A DNA stretch of 64,000 nucleotides from Robiginitomaculum_A sp036478535 (GCA_965224735.1 OZ245059.1:1426001-1490000); one strand, 5' to 3'; counted from the first letter of the stretch, positions 44,379-54,427 are shown. The notes: generated from the sequence alone by a model not told the origin. Numbers and translations: made by a program.

Positions 44379-44468
44379 GCCCTTAAAACCTTGTTGAGGT
44401 CAACATTTTTTATTGCCTGTTGTTATTATTGTGAGCAATATAAATATTGAAGTAACTATTTTAAGGGC
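44379..44468. other. Long-range inverted repeat between tig and clpP
   Basis: GCCCTTAAAA (44379-44388) and TTTTAAGGGC (44459-44468) are perfect 10-bp complements about 70 bp apart, with an inner ATTGC/GCAAT pair. This might be a large hairpin or a tiny decayed transposable element. No T run directly follows, so it is not a standard terminator. Confidence 0.4.
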
Positions 44469-44556
44469 ATTGTTGCCAGTAGATACGAAATAAACGCAAA
44501 TGTGATTCGCGCCTTGGTGTAATGGTGCTAATAATAACACAAAAGGGAAAACACAG

Positions 44557-45180
44557 ATGAATGATCCGCATGAAATTTTGATGAATATGGTTCCAATGGT
44601 TGTTGAACAATCCAGCCGTGGGGAGCGCGCCTATGATATTTTCTCGCGGCTTTTAAAAGATCGCATTATTTTCCTGACGGGCGTTGTCGAAGATGGAATG
44701 GCTAGCCTGATCACGGCACAGCTTTTGTTTTTGGAATCTGAAAGCCCGAAAAAAGAAATTTATATGTATATTAATTCTCCTGGCGGTTCAGTAACGTCTG
44801 GCATGGCGATTTATGATACAATGCAATATATTAAATCTCCAGTGTCGACGGTTTGCATCGGGCAGGCGGCCTCTATGGGCTCGCTGCTTTTGTGCGCTGG
44901 TGATAAGGATATGCGCGTAGCCCTACCAAATGCGCGGGTTATGGTGCATCAACCATCAGGCGGTTTCCGCGGGCAAGCGTCCGATATTCAGCGCCACGCG
45001 GCGGATATTCAGGCTATGAAAAAGCGTCTTAACGAAATTTATGTGAAACACACAGGCCAAAAATATACGGCAATCGAGAAAACTCTTGATCGAGACTTTT
45101 TTATGACTGCGCAAGAGGCTAAAGATTTTGGCATTGTTGATCATGTTTACACATCGCGCACCGAGGTTAAGGGCGTATAG
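44557..45180 (+). CDS. clpP: ATP-dependent Clp protease proteolytic subunit
   Basis: Serine protease that forms the two-ring barrel working with ClpX and ClpA. The catalytic Ser lies in CIGQAASMGSLLL, His in RVMVHQPSGG, and the Asp in LDRDFFMTAQEAKDFG. INSPGGSVTSGMAIYDTMQY is the usual oxyanion strand. Length is 207 residues with a short propeptide. It is followed by clpX after 146 bp; a TATAAT at 45254-45259 in the gap suggests clpX also has its own promoter, though no clear -35 is seen. Confidence 0.97.
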   Translation: MNDPHEILMNMVPMVVEQSSRGERAYDIFSRLLKDRIIFLTGVVEDGMASLITAQLLFLESESPKKEIYMYINSPGGSVTSGMAIYDTMQYIKSPVSTVCIGQAASMGSLLLCAGDKDMRVALPNARVMVHQPSGGFRGQASDIQRHAADIQAMKKRLNEIYVKHTGQKYTAIEKTLDRDFFMTAQEAKDFGIVDHVYTSRTEVKGV

Positions 45181-45326
45181 AAAAAGTGTTTCTATGCGGG
45201 ACAAAGTAAGGCATTTGTAATGAAACTGTCATATATTGAACCGAAAATAATAGTATAATACGGTATATCTTTTGCAAGGCTCTAACAATATTTAGGGTAA
45301 ATTCAAGAGAAAACTAGGAGTTAAGT

Positions 45327-46592
45327 ATGAGCAAGTCAAGCGGAGCAAATTCAAAAAATACGCTTTATTGTTCTTTTTGCGGCAAAAGCCAGCATGAAGT
45401 GCGCAAGCTTATTGCGGGGCCGACCGTGTTTATTTGTGATGAATGCGTTGAACTTTGCATGGATATTATCCGCGAAGAAGGCAAGGCAAGCATTACTAAG
45501 ACGGATGAAGGTGTGCCTATGCCACAAGAAATTTGCGATGTGCTAGATGATTATGTAATCGGTCAAGATCTTGCCAAACGTGTGCTCTCTGTTGCTGTTC
45601 ACAATCATTATAAACGCCTCAACCACGCTGGTGATACGGGCGATGTAGAGCTTGCCAAGTCTAATATCTTGCTTGTTGGACCTACGGGTTGCGGTAAAAC
45701 TTTACTGGCACAAACTTTGGCGCGTATTTTGGACGTGCCGTTCACAATGGCGGATGCGACAACATTGACCGAAGCTGGTTATGTTGGCGAGGATGTTGAG
45801 AATATCATTCTAAAACTTCTGCAATCTGCTGATTATAATGTTGAGCGCACGCAACGCGGCATTGTTTATATTGACGAAGTTGATAAAATTAGCCGTAAGT
45901 CTGATAACCCATCTATTACCCGCGATGTGTCGGGTGAGGGCGTGCAGCAGGCTTTACTAAAGATTATGGAAGGCACAGTGGCTTCTGTACCACCTCAAGG
46001 CGGGCGTAAACATCCACAGCAGGAGTTCTTGCAAGTTGATACGACGAATATTTTGTTTGTGGTCGGCGGCGCATTTGCGGGTCTTGATAAAGTGATTTCT
46101 AGCCGTGGCGATAAATCTAGCATTGGTTTTGGCGGCGAAGTAAAAGACATGGACGAGCGTCAAATCGGCGAACTGTTGCAAGAAGTCGAGCCAGAAGATT
46201 TGGTGAAATTTGGCCTTATCCCTGAATTTGTTGGTCGCCTCCCAGTTATCGCAACCTTGACCGATTTAGATGAGGAGGCGCTTGTCACCATTCTTAGCCA
46301 ACCCAAAAATGCGCTTGTTAAGCAATATCAACTCTTGTTTGATATGGAAAATGTACGGCTTAGCTTCAATGAAGATGCTCTGCGCGCTATTGCTAAAAAA
46401 GCGATTAAACGCAAGACGGGTGCGCGCGGCCTCCGCTCTATTATGGAAGCGATATTGCTTGATACTATGTATGATTTACCAACATTTGAGGGCGTTGAAG
46501 AAGTAGTTATCAATGGCGAAGTTGTTGAAGGGAGTGCGAAACCACTTTTAATTTACGCAAAAGCAAAAAAGAAAGCTGATAAAGCTTCATAG
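45327..46592 (+). CDS. clpX: ATP-dependent Clp protease ATP-binding subunit ClpX
   Basis: AAA+ unfoldase. The N-terminal zinc-binding domain LYCSFCGKSQHEVRKLIAGP and IFICDECVELC has the four Cys. Walker A is LLVGPTGCGKTLLAQTLA, Walker B is IVYIDEVDKI, the pore loop is in EAGYVGEDVE, the sensor region is FVVGGAFAGLD, and the ClpP-contact IGF loop is SSIGFGGEV. Length is 421 residues. It has a good ribosome binding site (CTAGGAG). Confidence 0.97.
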   Translation: MSKSSGANSKNTLYCSFCGKSQHEVRKLIAGPTVFICDECVELCMDIIREEGKASITKTDEGVPMPQEICDVLDDYVIGQDLAKRVLSVAVHNHYKRLNHAGDTGDVELAKSNILLVGPTGCGKTLLAQTLARILDVPFTMADATTLTEAGYVGEDVENIILKLLQSADYNVERTQRGIVYIDEVDKISRKSDNPSITRDVSGEGVQQALLKIMEGTVASVPPQGGRKHPQQEFLQVDTTNILFVVGGAFAGLDKVISSRGDKSSIGFGGEVKDMDERQIGELLQEVEPEDLVKFGLIPEFVGRLPVIATLTDLDEEALVTILSQPKNALVKQYQLLFDMENVRLSFNEDALRAIAKKAIKRKTGARGLRSIMEAILLDTMYDLPTFEGVEEVVINGEVVEGSAKPLLIYAKAKKKADKAS

Positions 46593-46870
46593 TGCTTATA
46601 ATGGGCTAAAAAATCATTTTATTATAGGTTAATGGGTTGATTAACGGGATGAAATTCCCATGTTACGGGTGTGCATGCAAACTGATTTGCTTGTGATGTG
46701 AATAGTGATCCGTATATCTTTTTGGGCTTGGGCAACACGGAATATTACAACATGCCTTTTATTGGTGTCTGCCTCTATACGAATTCTTTTACGTTCTGTT
46801 GCCGAGATGGGGATGGGGACGAACAGAGTAAAACATTCCAGGTGATCATCATAGGAGGAGAAGTATTTTT

Positions 46871-49276
46871 ATGAATAAAATTCAAAAACTACCCGTACTG
46901 CCGCTTCGCGATATTGTGGTTTTCCCTCATATGATCGTGCCTTTATTTGTCGGTCGCGAAAAGTCCGTTAATGCTTTGGAAGAGGTGATGAAAGCTGATA
47001 AGCATATCATGCTTTTGACTCAAAAAGATGCAAAAATTGAAGACCCTAACGTTGAGGATATTCACCAGCGCGGCTGTATTGTTAAAATTTTGCAACTTCT
47101 AAAGCTCCCTGATGGCACGGTTCGCGTGTTGGTTGAAGGAATGCGCAGAGCTGAAGTGGAGAATTTTACGGATATTACACAGTATTTTGAGGTTCATGCA
47201 CATGTTTTGAAGGATGAAAAAACGGATAGCACTGAGACTAAAACCTTATCTGATAGTGTTTTTGGTCAGTTTGATCGGTATGTAAAACTAAATAGAAAAA
47301 TAGCAGAAGGTATCGTAACGGCTATCGCTGACACTAAAGACCCTGCAAAAATGGCAGATATGATTGCTGTGCATTTGAACGCAAAAATAGTGGAGAAGCA
47401 GGAACTTTTAGCACAAACAGATGTTTCAAAGCGGCTTGAAAAAATATTTACATTGCTTGAAGGTGAGATTAGCGTTTTGAAAGTCGAAAGGAAAATCCGT
47501 GGCCGCGTGAAACGGCAAATGGAAAAAACCCAGCGCGAATATTATCTCAATGAGAAAATGAAGGCCATTCAGACAGAGCTTGGCGGCAGCGGTGAGGGCA
47601 ATGATGAAGTTTCAGAGCTTGCCGAAAAAATCAAGAAAACCAAGTTTTCAAAAGAAGCGAAAGAAAAGGCTCAAAAAGAGCTTAAGAAATTAAGCCAAAT
47701 GAGCCCAATGTCGGCTGAAGCCAATGTTTCGCGCAACTATCTCGACTGGCTTTTGTCCGTACCGTGGGGCAAAAAAAAACGAGTGCGCAAAGATTTAAAA
47801 GAAGCGCAGAAAATTTTAGATACGGATCATTACGGTCTTGAGAAGGTTAAAGAACGGATTGTCGAGCATTTGGCTGTGCAAACACGCACAAAAAAACTAA
47901 AAGGACCTATCTTGTGTCTCGTAGGCCCGCCTGGGGTTGGTAAAACATCGCTTGGCCGCTCTATGGCCGATGCTACTGGGCGTGAATTTGTTCGCGTGTC
48001 CTTGGGCGGAGTGCGTGATGAGAGCGAAATTCGTGGTCATCGCCGTACATATATTGGCTCTATGCCGGGGCGGATTATCCAGTCTATGAAAAAGGCAAAA
48101 ACCAGCAATCCTTTATTTTTACTCGATGAAATTGACAAAATGGGGTCTGATATGCGCGGCGATCCATCTGCGGCGCTTTTGGAGGTTTTGGATCCAGAGC
48201 AAAACGCACATTTTAACGACCATTATCTTGAAGTGGATTATGATCTCTCGGACGTTATGTTCATCACAACAGCAAATTCGCTTGATATGTCTGGGCCGCT
48301 TATGGATAGGATGGAAATTATCCGTATCTCAGGTTATACGGAAGACGAGAAAATCGAGATAGCTGAGCGCCATTTGGTACCAAAACAGGTGAAAAACCAT
48401 GGTTTAAAAAAGGGCGAAATTACGATTAAAAGCGAAGCTATACGCGATATTATTCGCTATTATACGCGCGAGGCGGGCGTGCGCTCGCTTGAGCGAGATT
48501 TGGCGCGGATGGCTCGCAAAGCCGTGACTAAAATCGTGTCTGGCAATGCGAAGAAAATCACAGTGTCCTCAAAAAACATCGAAGATTTCTTGGGTGTGAA
48601 AAAGTTCCACTTTGGTGAAACCAACCAAGAAGATGGCGTAGGTATTGTCACTGGCCTTGCTTGGACGCAAGCAGGCGGGGATATCTTAACGATTGAAGCT
48701 GTGGCTATGTCAGGTAAGGGCAAAATGACGATTACAGGCAATCTTAAGGAGGTGATGAAGGAAAGTATTTCTGCGGCAAATTCTTATGTGCAGGCACGAG
48801 CGCCAGAATTTGGCATAAGTCCACGTAAATTTCGCAATACCAACATTCATGTGCATGTACCTGAAGGGGCGACGCCAAAAGACGGACCATCTGCGGGCGT
48901 TGGTATGATAACGGCTATGGTTTCCGTTCTTACGGGCATAACAGTGCGTAAAGATATTGCGATGACAGGCGAGATTACCTTGCGCGGGCGAGTTTTACAA
49001 ATTGGCGGGCTTAAAGAAAAGCTTTTGGCAGCCCTGCGCGGTGGTGTGAAGACGGTTTTAATCCCGATCGATAACGCAAAAGACCTTGTAGATATTTCTG
49101 ATAACGTAAAATCGGCCTTAGAAATTATTCCTGTGAGTACAGTTGATGAAATTTTACACAATGCGCTCACTAAACCTTTGACACCGATTGAATGGACAGC
49201 TAAGGACGAAGCCAAACTTTCAGGACATCTTGCCAAAGACAGTTCATGTGGTCAAAGCGGGCATATTGCTCATTAA
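46871..49276 (+). CDS. lon: ATP-dependent Lon protease
   Basis: LonA-type AAA+ serine protease, 801 residues. The N-terminal LAN domain begins LPVLPLRDIVVFPHMIVPLF. A long coiled-coil middle is followed by Walker A (LVGPPGVGKTSLGRSMA), Walker B (PLFLLDEIDKMG) and the protease domain, with catalytic Ser in PEGATPKDGPSAGVGM and Lys in IGGLKEKLLAALRGG. The AGGAGGAG ribosome binding site is strong. Heat-shock control is usual for lon but no sigma-32 boxes could be placed with confidence in the 278-bp gap upstream. Confidence 0.97.
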   Translation: MNKIQKLPVLPLRDIVVFPHMIVPLFVGREKSVNALEEVMKADKHIMLLTQKDAKIEDPNVEDIHQRGCIVKILQLLKLPDGTVRVLVEGMRRAEVENFTDITQYFEVHAHVLKDEKTDSTETKTLSDSVFGQFDRYVKLNRKIAEGIVTAIADTKDPAKMADMIAVHLNAKIVEKQELLAQTDVSKRLEKIFTLLEGEISVLKVERKIRGRVKRQMEKTQREYYLNEKMKAIQTELGGSGEGNDEVSELAEKIKKTKFSKEAKEKAQKELKKLSQMSPMSAEANVSRNYLDWLLSVPWGKKKRVRKDLKEAQKILDTDHYGLEKVKERIVEHLAVQTRTKKLKGPILCLVGPPGVGKTSLGRSMADATGREFVRVSLGGVRDESEIRGHRRTYIGSMPGRIIQSMKKAKTSNPLFLLDEIDKMGSDMRGDPSAALLEVLDPEQNAHFNDHYLEVDYDLSDVMFITTANSLDMSGPLMDRMEIIRISGYTEDEKIEIAERHLVPKQVKNHGLKKGEITIKSEAIRDIIRYYTREAGVRSLERDLARMARKAVTKIVSGNAKKITVSSKNIEDFLGVKKFHFGETNQEDGVGIVTGLAWTQAGGDILTIEAVAMSGKGKMTITGNLKEVMKESISAANSYVQARAPEFGISPRKFRNTNIHVHVPEGATPKDGPSAGVGMITAMVSVLTGITVRKDIAMTGEITLRGRVLQIGGLKEKLLAALRGGVKTVLIPIDNAKDLVDISDNVKSALEIIPVSTVDEILHNALTKPLTPIEWTAKDEAKLSGHLAKDSSCGQSGHIAH

Positions 49277-49314
49277 GAGAGTATAAAAATGAAAGCCATA
49301 ATGAAAGCTATAGT

Positions 49315-49390
49315 GGGTGGTTAGCTCAGTTGGTAGAGCATCTCCTTTACACGGAGAGGGTCAGCGGTTCGAGGCCGTTACCACCCACCA
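49315..49390 (+). tRNA. tRNA-Val (anticodon TAC)
   Basis: 76 nt with encoded CCA. The acceptor stem GGGTGGT pairs with ACCACCC. The D arm is TAGCTCAGTTGGTAGAGCA, the anticodon loop TTTACAC (TAC) is closed by TCTCC/GGAGA, and the T arm GGTTCGAGGCC is present. All standard conserved bases fit. It lies 38 bp after the lon stop. Confidence 0.96.
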
Positions 49391-49650
49391 AACTCATGGT
49401 CTAAGTTATTGAAAATAAACAATAATTTAAACTAGAGTTTGAGTCTAACCCACTTCTTGCCCACTTTTTAATAATCTAAAAATATCTCGGAATGTGACAG
49501 CTTAAGATTACATAGATGATCATGGACATCTATATGAACTTATACAAACTTTGAAGCTATTCAATACATAGCAACTTCTACGCTAATGGGAGACAATGCC
49601 GCTACTGCATTCTGTGATTTTTAATGTTGTATATCCGCACGAACGAGTTT
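49391..49650. other. Gap between tRNA-Val and folD
   Basis: 260 bp without an intact gene. Stop-riddled sequence; no integrase gene and no duplicated tRNA 3-prime end was found, so I do not call an attachment site although a tRNA flank is a typical place for one. Confidence 0.4.
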
Positions 49651-50568
49651 CTAGATTAAAATATTGGGGATATCCCATCTGCGTCTATTGCAAGCTGCAA
49701 TAACTGTATTTCGTAGTAGGCAAGCAATTGTCATCGGACCTACGCCCCCGGGCACTGGTGTTATGGCGGATGCTTGCCTAAGGGCCGCATTATAATCGAC
49801 GTCACCAACCAGTTTTGTGCCCCGTTTAGCTTTAGAGTTTGTATTGGGAACCCGGTTAATCCCAACATCAATCACTATAGCCCCTTTTTTAATCCAATCG
49901 CCTTGAACCATTAAAGGACGGCCAACTGCGGCGATGAGAATATCTGCCGAGCGGCAGACATCTGCAAGGTCTTTTGTTCGTGAGTGGGCAATTGTTACGG
50001 TGCAATTTTGTTCAAGAAATAGGAATGCCGCTGGTTTGCCAACCAATATTGAACGGCCAACAATAACACAATGTTTTCCAGACAAGTCTTCGCCTTGCTC
50101 GGATAAAGCTTTGCGCGCAAGAATAACACAGCCTTCTGGCGTACAAGGGCGTAAACCAATTCGGCCAAGCGAGAGGCGGCCCGCGTTGATTTCGGTTAAT
50201 CCGTCTACATCTTTAGCTGGATCAATCGTGCCGATAATGCGGTCAGTGTTGAGTTTTTTTGGCAATGGAAGCTGTACTAATATACCGTCAACATTGTCGT
50301 CTTTGTTTAAGTTTTCAACGAGTGCGACGAGTGTGTCTTCATCAATGTTTTCCAGCATCTTATGTTCTAAAGAACGCATACCGGCTTTGCGTGTGAAATT
50401 ATGTTTGTTACGCACATAAACTTCCGATGCAGGGTCGTTGCCTACTAAAACGACGGCTAAAGTTGGGGCGTAGTCATGTTCTTTTACTAATGTGCATACA
50501 GCTTTGCCGATGCTAACCCGCAATTCTGCAGCAACGGTTTTTCCATCAATTAGTGATGCTTGGGACAT
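49651..50568 (-). CDS. folD: Bifunctional methylene-THF dehydrogenase / methenyl-THF cyclohydrolase
   Basis: Interconverts 5,10-methylene-, methenyl- and 10-formyl-THF. YVRNKHNFTRKAGM holds the catalytic Y-x-x-x-K variant region, VDGILVQLPLPKKL and DVDGLTEINAGRL are FolD signatures, CTPEGCVIL follows, and IVGRSILVGKPAAFLFLEQN and TPVPGGVGPMTIACLLRNTV form the NADP and C-terminal blocks. Length is 305 residues. Its position divergent from dimethylglycine/sarcosine oxidation genes fits a role in handling the methylene-THF they produce. Confidence 0.95.
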   Translation of the reverse strand: MSQASLIDGKTVAAELRVSIGKAVCTLVKEHDYAPTLAVVLVGNDPASEVYVRNKHNFTRKAGMRSLEHKMLENIDEDTLVALVENLNKDDNVDGILVQLPLPKKLNTDRIIGTIDPAKDVDGLTEINAGRLSLGRIGLRPCTPEGCVILARKALSEQGEDLSGKHCVIVGRSILVGKPAAFLFLEQNCTVTIAHSRTKDLADVCRSADILIAAVGRPLMVQGDWIKKGAIVIDVGINRVPNTNSKAKRGTKLVGDVDYNAALRQASAITPVPGGVGPMTIACLLRNTVIAACNRRRWDIPNILI

Positions 50569-50595
50569 AAAGGCTCCATTTTGTTAAGAAGGACG

Positions 50596-50642
50596 TTGAC
50601 GCATTGAAATGTATTGTTATAAAGTGACTAACTGTTTAGTCA
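50596..50642 (+). promoter_or_regulatory. Promoter and dyad operator of the dimethylglycine/sarcosine operon
   Basis: TTGACG (50596-50601) and TATAAA (50618-50623) are 16 bp apart and face the demethylation genes. Directly downstream, covering the predicted start site, is the inverted repeat TGACTAACTGTTTAGTCA (50625-50642), one mismatch from perfect. Its TGACTAA...TTAGTCA arms resemble TetR-family operators. No such regulator is encoded in the window, so the binding protein is unknown. Confidence 0.55.
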
Positions 50643-50711
50643 GTCATTAAGCATTGGCTTTAAGGAAATCAATTGCAAATTTGCAAAATAAATGAATTTT
50701 GAGAGTATGTT

Positions 50712-53162
50712 ATGGCTGGAAAAATGAAATCAACGGCAAAGGTTGTTGTTATTGGCGGGGGAGTTGTTGGCGTTTCAACACTGTATCACCTCGTTAAAAA
50801 AGGCTGGTCAGATGTGATGCTGATAGAGCGTAAAGAGCTAACATCTGGATCAACATGGCATGCAGCAGGCTTATTACCGCTATTTAACATGAGTTATTCG
50901 GTTGGGCAGCTCCATAAATATTCCGTTGAGCTCTACAAACGCCTAGAGGAAGAAACTGGACAAGATGTGGGAATCCGTCCTGTGGGCAATATTCGCTTAG
51001 CGACTAATCAAGACCGCATGGATGAGTATCATCAATATGCAGGCGTTGCCCAAACTATTGGCGTGAATGTAGAGTTTTTAACACCTGATGAAGTCATTGA
51101 TATTTGGCCTTTTGCTAAAAAAGACAGGCTAGTTGGGGCTATGCGTCACCCCGATGATGGCTATGTGCAACCCGCTGATTTGACACAAGCATTTGCTATT
51201 GGCGCGCGGGCAGGGGGGGCAAAAATTCATCGCCAAACTACTGTTACAGATATTGTTCAGCTCAAAGATGGACGATGGAAAGTCAAAACAGATAAGGGCG
51301 ATGTGGTTTGCGAACATGTTGTCTCTGCCACAGGCAATTTTGCTCGCAGAACGGGCGCAATGATCGGTCTTGATATTCCTGTTGTTCCCGTTGAACATCA
51401 ATTTATTGTCACCGAGGCTCATAAAGATATTCAAGCGCGGCGGGCGCAAGGCTTACCTGAGCTTGGGGTGCTGCGTGAGTCAGATGGCTCTTGGTATATG
51501 CGCGAAGAAGCGGATGGTTTGCTACTGGGCCCTTATGAAAAAGGCGCGCCAGCCTGTTATATTGATGGGCCTGATCCAAAATCCGAATATGAGTTATTCC
51601 AGGAAGATCTTGACCGCCTTATGCCCCACATAGAAAGTGCGATTGCCCGCGTGCCGATGTTTGCGGTACTTGGGATAAAGAAAGTTTATAACGGCGCGAT
51701 TGCCTATACACCTGACGGTAATCCTATTGTGGGACCTGCGTGGGATAAGAAAAATTTCTGGCTCAATGAAGGTCATAGTTTTGGTATTACGGCGGCGGGC
51801 GGTGCGGGCTGGCAGCTTGCTGAATGGATAGTAGAGGGGGAGCCAAGTGTTGACATGCTCGGCGTTGATCCGCGCCGCTTTGGAGCTTATGCCACCAAGA
51901 GTTTCTTAATCGAGAAGAACGAAGAAGCCTATGCCGATGTATTTGCCATCCATTACCCTGATGAAGAACGCAGTGCAGCGCGCCCTTTACGAACCTCGCC
52001 ATGTTATGACCGCATGAAAGATAAAGGGGCTGTATTTGGTCAGCTCTTTGGCTGGGAGCGACCGAACTTCTTTGCTCCAGAAGGCATGCCGCAAGAGGAT
52101 GATTGGTCTTTCCGCCGTTCAAGTTATTTTGAGCACGTAGGCGAAGAGTGCAAAAACGTAATGGAAAATGTTGGTCTGCTTGATATGACGGCTTTTGCTA
52201 AATGCCGCATTCAGGGACCCGGCGCGCTAGCCTTCCTTAATTGGGTTTTAGCCAATAAAATGCCCGTCAAACCTGGCCGAATTGGCCTGTGTCACGGTCT
52301 TACCTCAAAAGGTGGCATACACAGCGAATTTACGGTGCAGCGCGAGGGCAAAGAATGTTTCTATCTGGTATCAGCGGGGGCTTATCACCGACTTGACCAT
52401 GATTGGCTGAAGAAGCATATGCCGACAGACGGTAGTGTGCAATTTACGGATTTAACTAATTCCATGGGCGTGTTGGTCGTTGCGGGGCCAAAATCTCGTG
52501 ACCTGCTACAACCTATTTGCGGTGCAGATTTATCAAGTGATGCTTTCCCGTGGTTAACTGGGCAAGAAACATATGTGGGGCACGCCCCAGTCAAACTCAT
52601 TCGCGTTAATTTTGTTGGTGAACTTGGCTGGGAAATTCACCACCCGATTGAATATCAAAACCATATTTTTGACACTCTGTTTAAACACGGGGAAAAACAC
52701 GGTCTTAAACCTTTTGGCATCCGCGCTATGGATTCGATGCGGCTTGAAAAATCTTACCGCCTCGTTGGTACGGAAATGTCCATAGAGTATTCCGCCTATG
52801 AAAGTGACCTTGGACGGTTTGTGAACCTCAAGAAAAAAGATGGTTTCCTTGGCAAAGACGCGCTTCTCACTTGGCAAGAAAGAGGCTTTGATAATGCTTT
52901 CGTGACTCTCGAAATTTTGGGCGTAAAAGATGCAGATGTGCTCGGTAACAACCCGATTTATAAAAATGGAGAAGTCATAGGCCGTGCAACAGGCGGCGGC
53001 TATGGTTGGCGTATTGGAAAGTCTTTAGCCCTCGCGATGGTGCATCCATCACATGCCGCTATTGGTACGGATTTGGAAATTGATATTTTAGGCGATCGTT
53101 ATAAATGCCGTGTCTTAGAAGAAAGCCCGTATGACCCTGCTAATGAAAAATTACGGTCATAG
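50712..53162 (+). CDS. Dimethylglycine dehydrogenase-like FAD/GcvT enzyme
   Basis: An 816-residue two-part enzyme. The N-terminal DAO-type FAD domain has VVVIGGGVVGVSTLYHLVKK and SGSTWHAAGLLP, where the His is the usual covalent-flavin position of this family. From about residue 430 onward come a FAO_M-like linker and the THF-binding GcvT domain (LLDMTAFAKCRIQGPGALAF, FVGELGWEIHHP, MDSMRLEKSYRLVGTEM). It removes a methyl from N,N-dimethylglycine, or possibly sarcosine, passing it to THF. The neighbours (sox genes, BCCT transporter) support a glycine-betaine breakdown route. Confidence 0.85.
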   Translation: MAGKMKSTAKVVVIGGGVVGVSTLYHLVKKGWSDVMLIERKELTSGSTWHAAGLLPLFNMSYSVGQLHKYSVELYKRLEEETGQDVGIRPVGNIRLATNQDRMDEYHQYAGVAQTIGVNVEFLTPDEVIDIWPFAKKDRLVGAMRHPDDGYVQPADLTQAFAIGARAGGAKIHRQTTVTDIVQLKDGRWKVKTDKGDVVCEHVVSATGNFARRTGAMIGLDIPVVPVEHQFIVTEAHKDIQARRAQGLPELGVLRESDGSWYMREEADGLLLGPYEKGAPACYIDGPDPKSEYELFQEDLDRLMPHIESAIARVPMFAVLGIKKVYNGAIAYTPDGNPIVGPAWDKKNFWLNEGHSFGITAAGGAGWQLAEWIVEGEPSVDMLGVDPRRFGAYATKSFLIEKNEEAYADVFAIHYPDEERSAARPLRTSPCYDRMKDKGAVFGQLFGWERPNFFAPEGMPQEDDWSFRRSSYFEHVGEECKNVMENVGLLDMTAFAKCRIQGPGALAFLNWVLANKMPVKPGRIGLCHGLTSKGGIHSEFTVQREGKECFYLVSAGAYHRLDHDWLKKHMPTDGSVQFTDLTNSMGVLVVAGPKSRDLLQPICGADLSSDAFPWLTGQETYVGHAPVKLIRVNFVGELGWEIHHPIEYQNHIFDTLFKHGEKHGLKPFGIRAMDSMRLEKSYRLVGTEMSIEYSAYESDLGRFVNLKKKDGFLGKDALLTWQERGFDNAFVTLEILGVKDADVLGNNPIYKNGEVIGRATGGGYGWRIGKSLALAMVHPSHAAIGTDLEIDILGDRYKCRVLEESPYDPANEKLRS

Positions 53163-53165
53163 CCC

Positions 53166-54416
53166 ATGAAATTTTCCGCAAGTTCACTTTTTGCCAATGC
53201 GCTATCTGGTCATAAAAAATGGCCAGAGCAATTCCCCGACAAAGAGCCAAAAAAAGAATATGATGTCGTCATTGTTGGCGCAGGTGGGCACGGGCTTGGC
53301 GCGGCTTACTATCTTGCAAAAAAATATGGCATAACCAATATTGCTGTTATTGAAAAAGGCTGGCTTGGCGGCGGCAATACGGCGCGCAATACCACCATTA
53401 TCCGTTCTAATTATCTCTATGATGAGAGCATGGCGATTTATGACCATGCGGTAGATCTATGGGACGGGTTGTCGCAAGAACTGAATTACAACACAATGTT
53501 TTCAAAGCGCGGCGTGCTTATGCTGGCTCATAATGTGCATGATGTGCAGAGCTTTCATCGCCATGTTCATGCGAACCGTTTGAACGGCGTAGATAATAAA
53601 TGGCTCAGCCCAGAAGAGTGCAAAAAATTTGTACCCATTTTAGATATATCTGCAAATCGTCATTACCCAGTTATGGGCGGAGCTTTGCAAATGAGGGCAG
53701 GCACAGCGCGCCATGATAGTGTCGCATGGGGCTATGCCCGCGCCGCGTCGCAACTTGGCGTTGACATTATCCAAAACTGTGCGGTCACAGGCATTAGACG
53801 CGGCAAAGACGGCGCAGTTGAAGGCGTAGAGACCGAAAAAGGGTTTATTGCGGCCAAAAAAATAGGCGTATCTGCTGCAGGACATTCGTCCACTGTTATG
53901 GAGATGGCGGGGCTACGGTTTCCGCTCGAAAGTTATCCATTACAAGCATTGGTCTCCGAGCCTGTGAAACCTGTCTTGAACTGTGTTGTTATGTCCAATG
54001 CCGTTCATGCTTATATTAGCCAGTCTGATAAAGGGGAGTTAGTTATTGGCGCAGGCACTGATCAATATACAAGCTATTCACAGCGAGGCGCATTGCATAT
54101 TTTAGAACATACTTTGATGTCTATATGCGAAATATTCCCGATCTTTAAACGCATGCGCATGCTGCGCTCTTGGGGCGGCATTGTTGATGTGACGCCTGAC
54201 CGTTCGCCTATTTTGGGCAAGACGCCTATAGAAGGTCTTTATGTGAATTGCGGTTGGGGAACAGGCGGATTTAAAGCGACGCCTGGCGCAGCCGATTTGT
54301 TCGCTTATACGATTGTCCATGACGAACCCCATAAAATAAACGCGCCCTATAATCTTGAACGTTTTGTTACGGGTCGTCTCATCGACGAAGCCGCAGCCGC
54401 AGCCGTAGCGCATTAG
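53166..54416 (+). CDS. soxB: Sarcosine oxidase subunit beta
   Basis: Flavin subunit of heterotetrameric sarcosine oxidase. Blocks: EYDVVIVGAGGHGLGAAYYLAK (FAD dinucleotide loop), IEKGWLGGGNTARNTTIIRSNYL, HDSVAWGYARAASQLGVDII, and the C-terminal SWGGIVDVTPDRSPILG and NCGWGTGGFKATPGA. The conserved His near the covalent FMN site lies in the N-terminal third. Length is 416 residues. It follows the dimethylglycine enzyme after 3 bp. Confidence 0.95.
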   Translation: MKFSASSLFANALSGHKKWPEQFPDKEPKKEYDVVIVGAGGHGLGAAYYLAKKYGITNIAVIEKGWLGGGNTARNTTIIRSNYLYDESMAIYDHAVDLWDGLSQELNYNTMFSKRGVLMLAHNVHDVQSFHRHVHANRLNGVDNKWLSPEECKKFVPILDISANRHYPVMGGALQMRAGTARHDSVAWGYARAASQLGVDIIQNCAVTGIRRGKDGAVEGVETEKGFIAAKKIGVSAAGHSSTVMEMAGLRFPLESYPLQALVSEPVKPVLNCVVMSNAVHAYISQSDKGELVIGAGTDQYTSYSQRGALHILEHTLMSICEIFPIFKRMRMLRSWGGIVDVTPDRSPILGKTPIEGLYVNCGWGTGGFKATPGAADLFAYTIVHDEPHKINAPYNLERFVTGRLIDEAAAAAVAH

Positions 54417-54427
54417 GAGGGCTGAAA

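Noticed and set aside
49315..49650. Integrated element at tRNA-Val
   Set aside because: No duplicated tRNA 3-prime end, integrase or phage gene in the flank.
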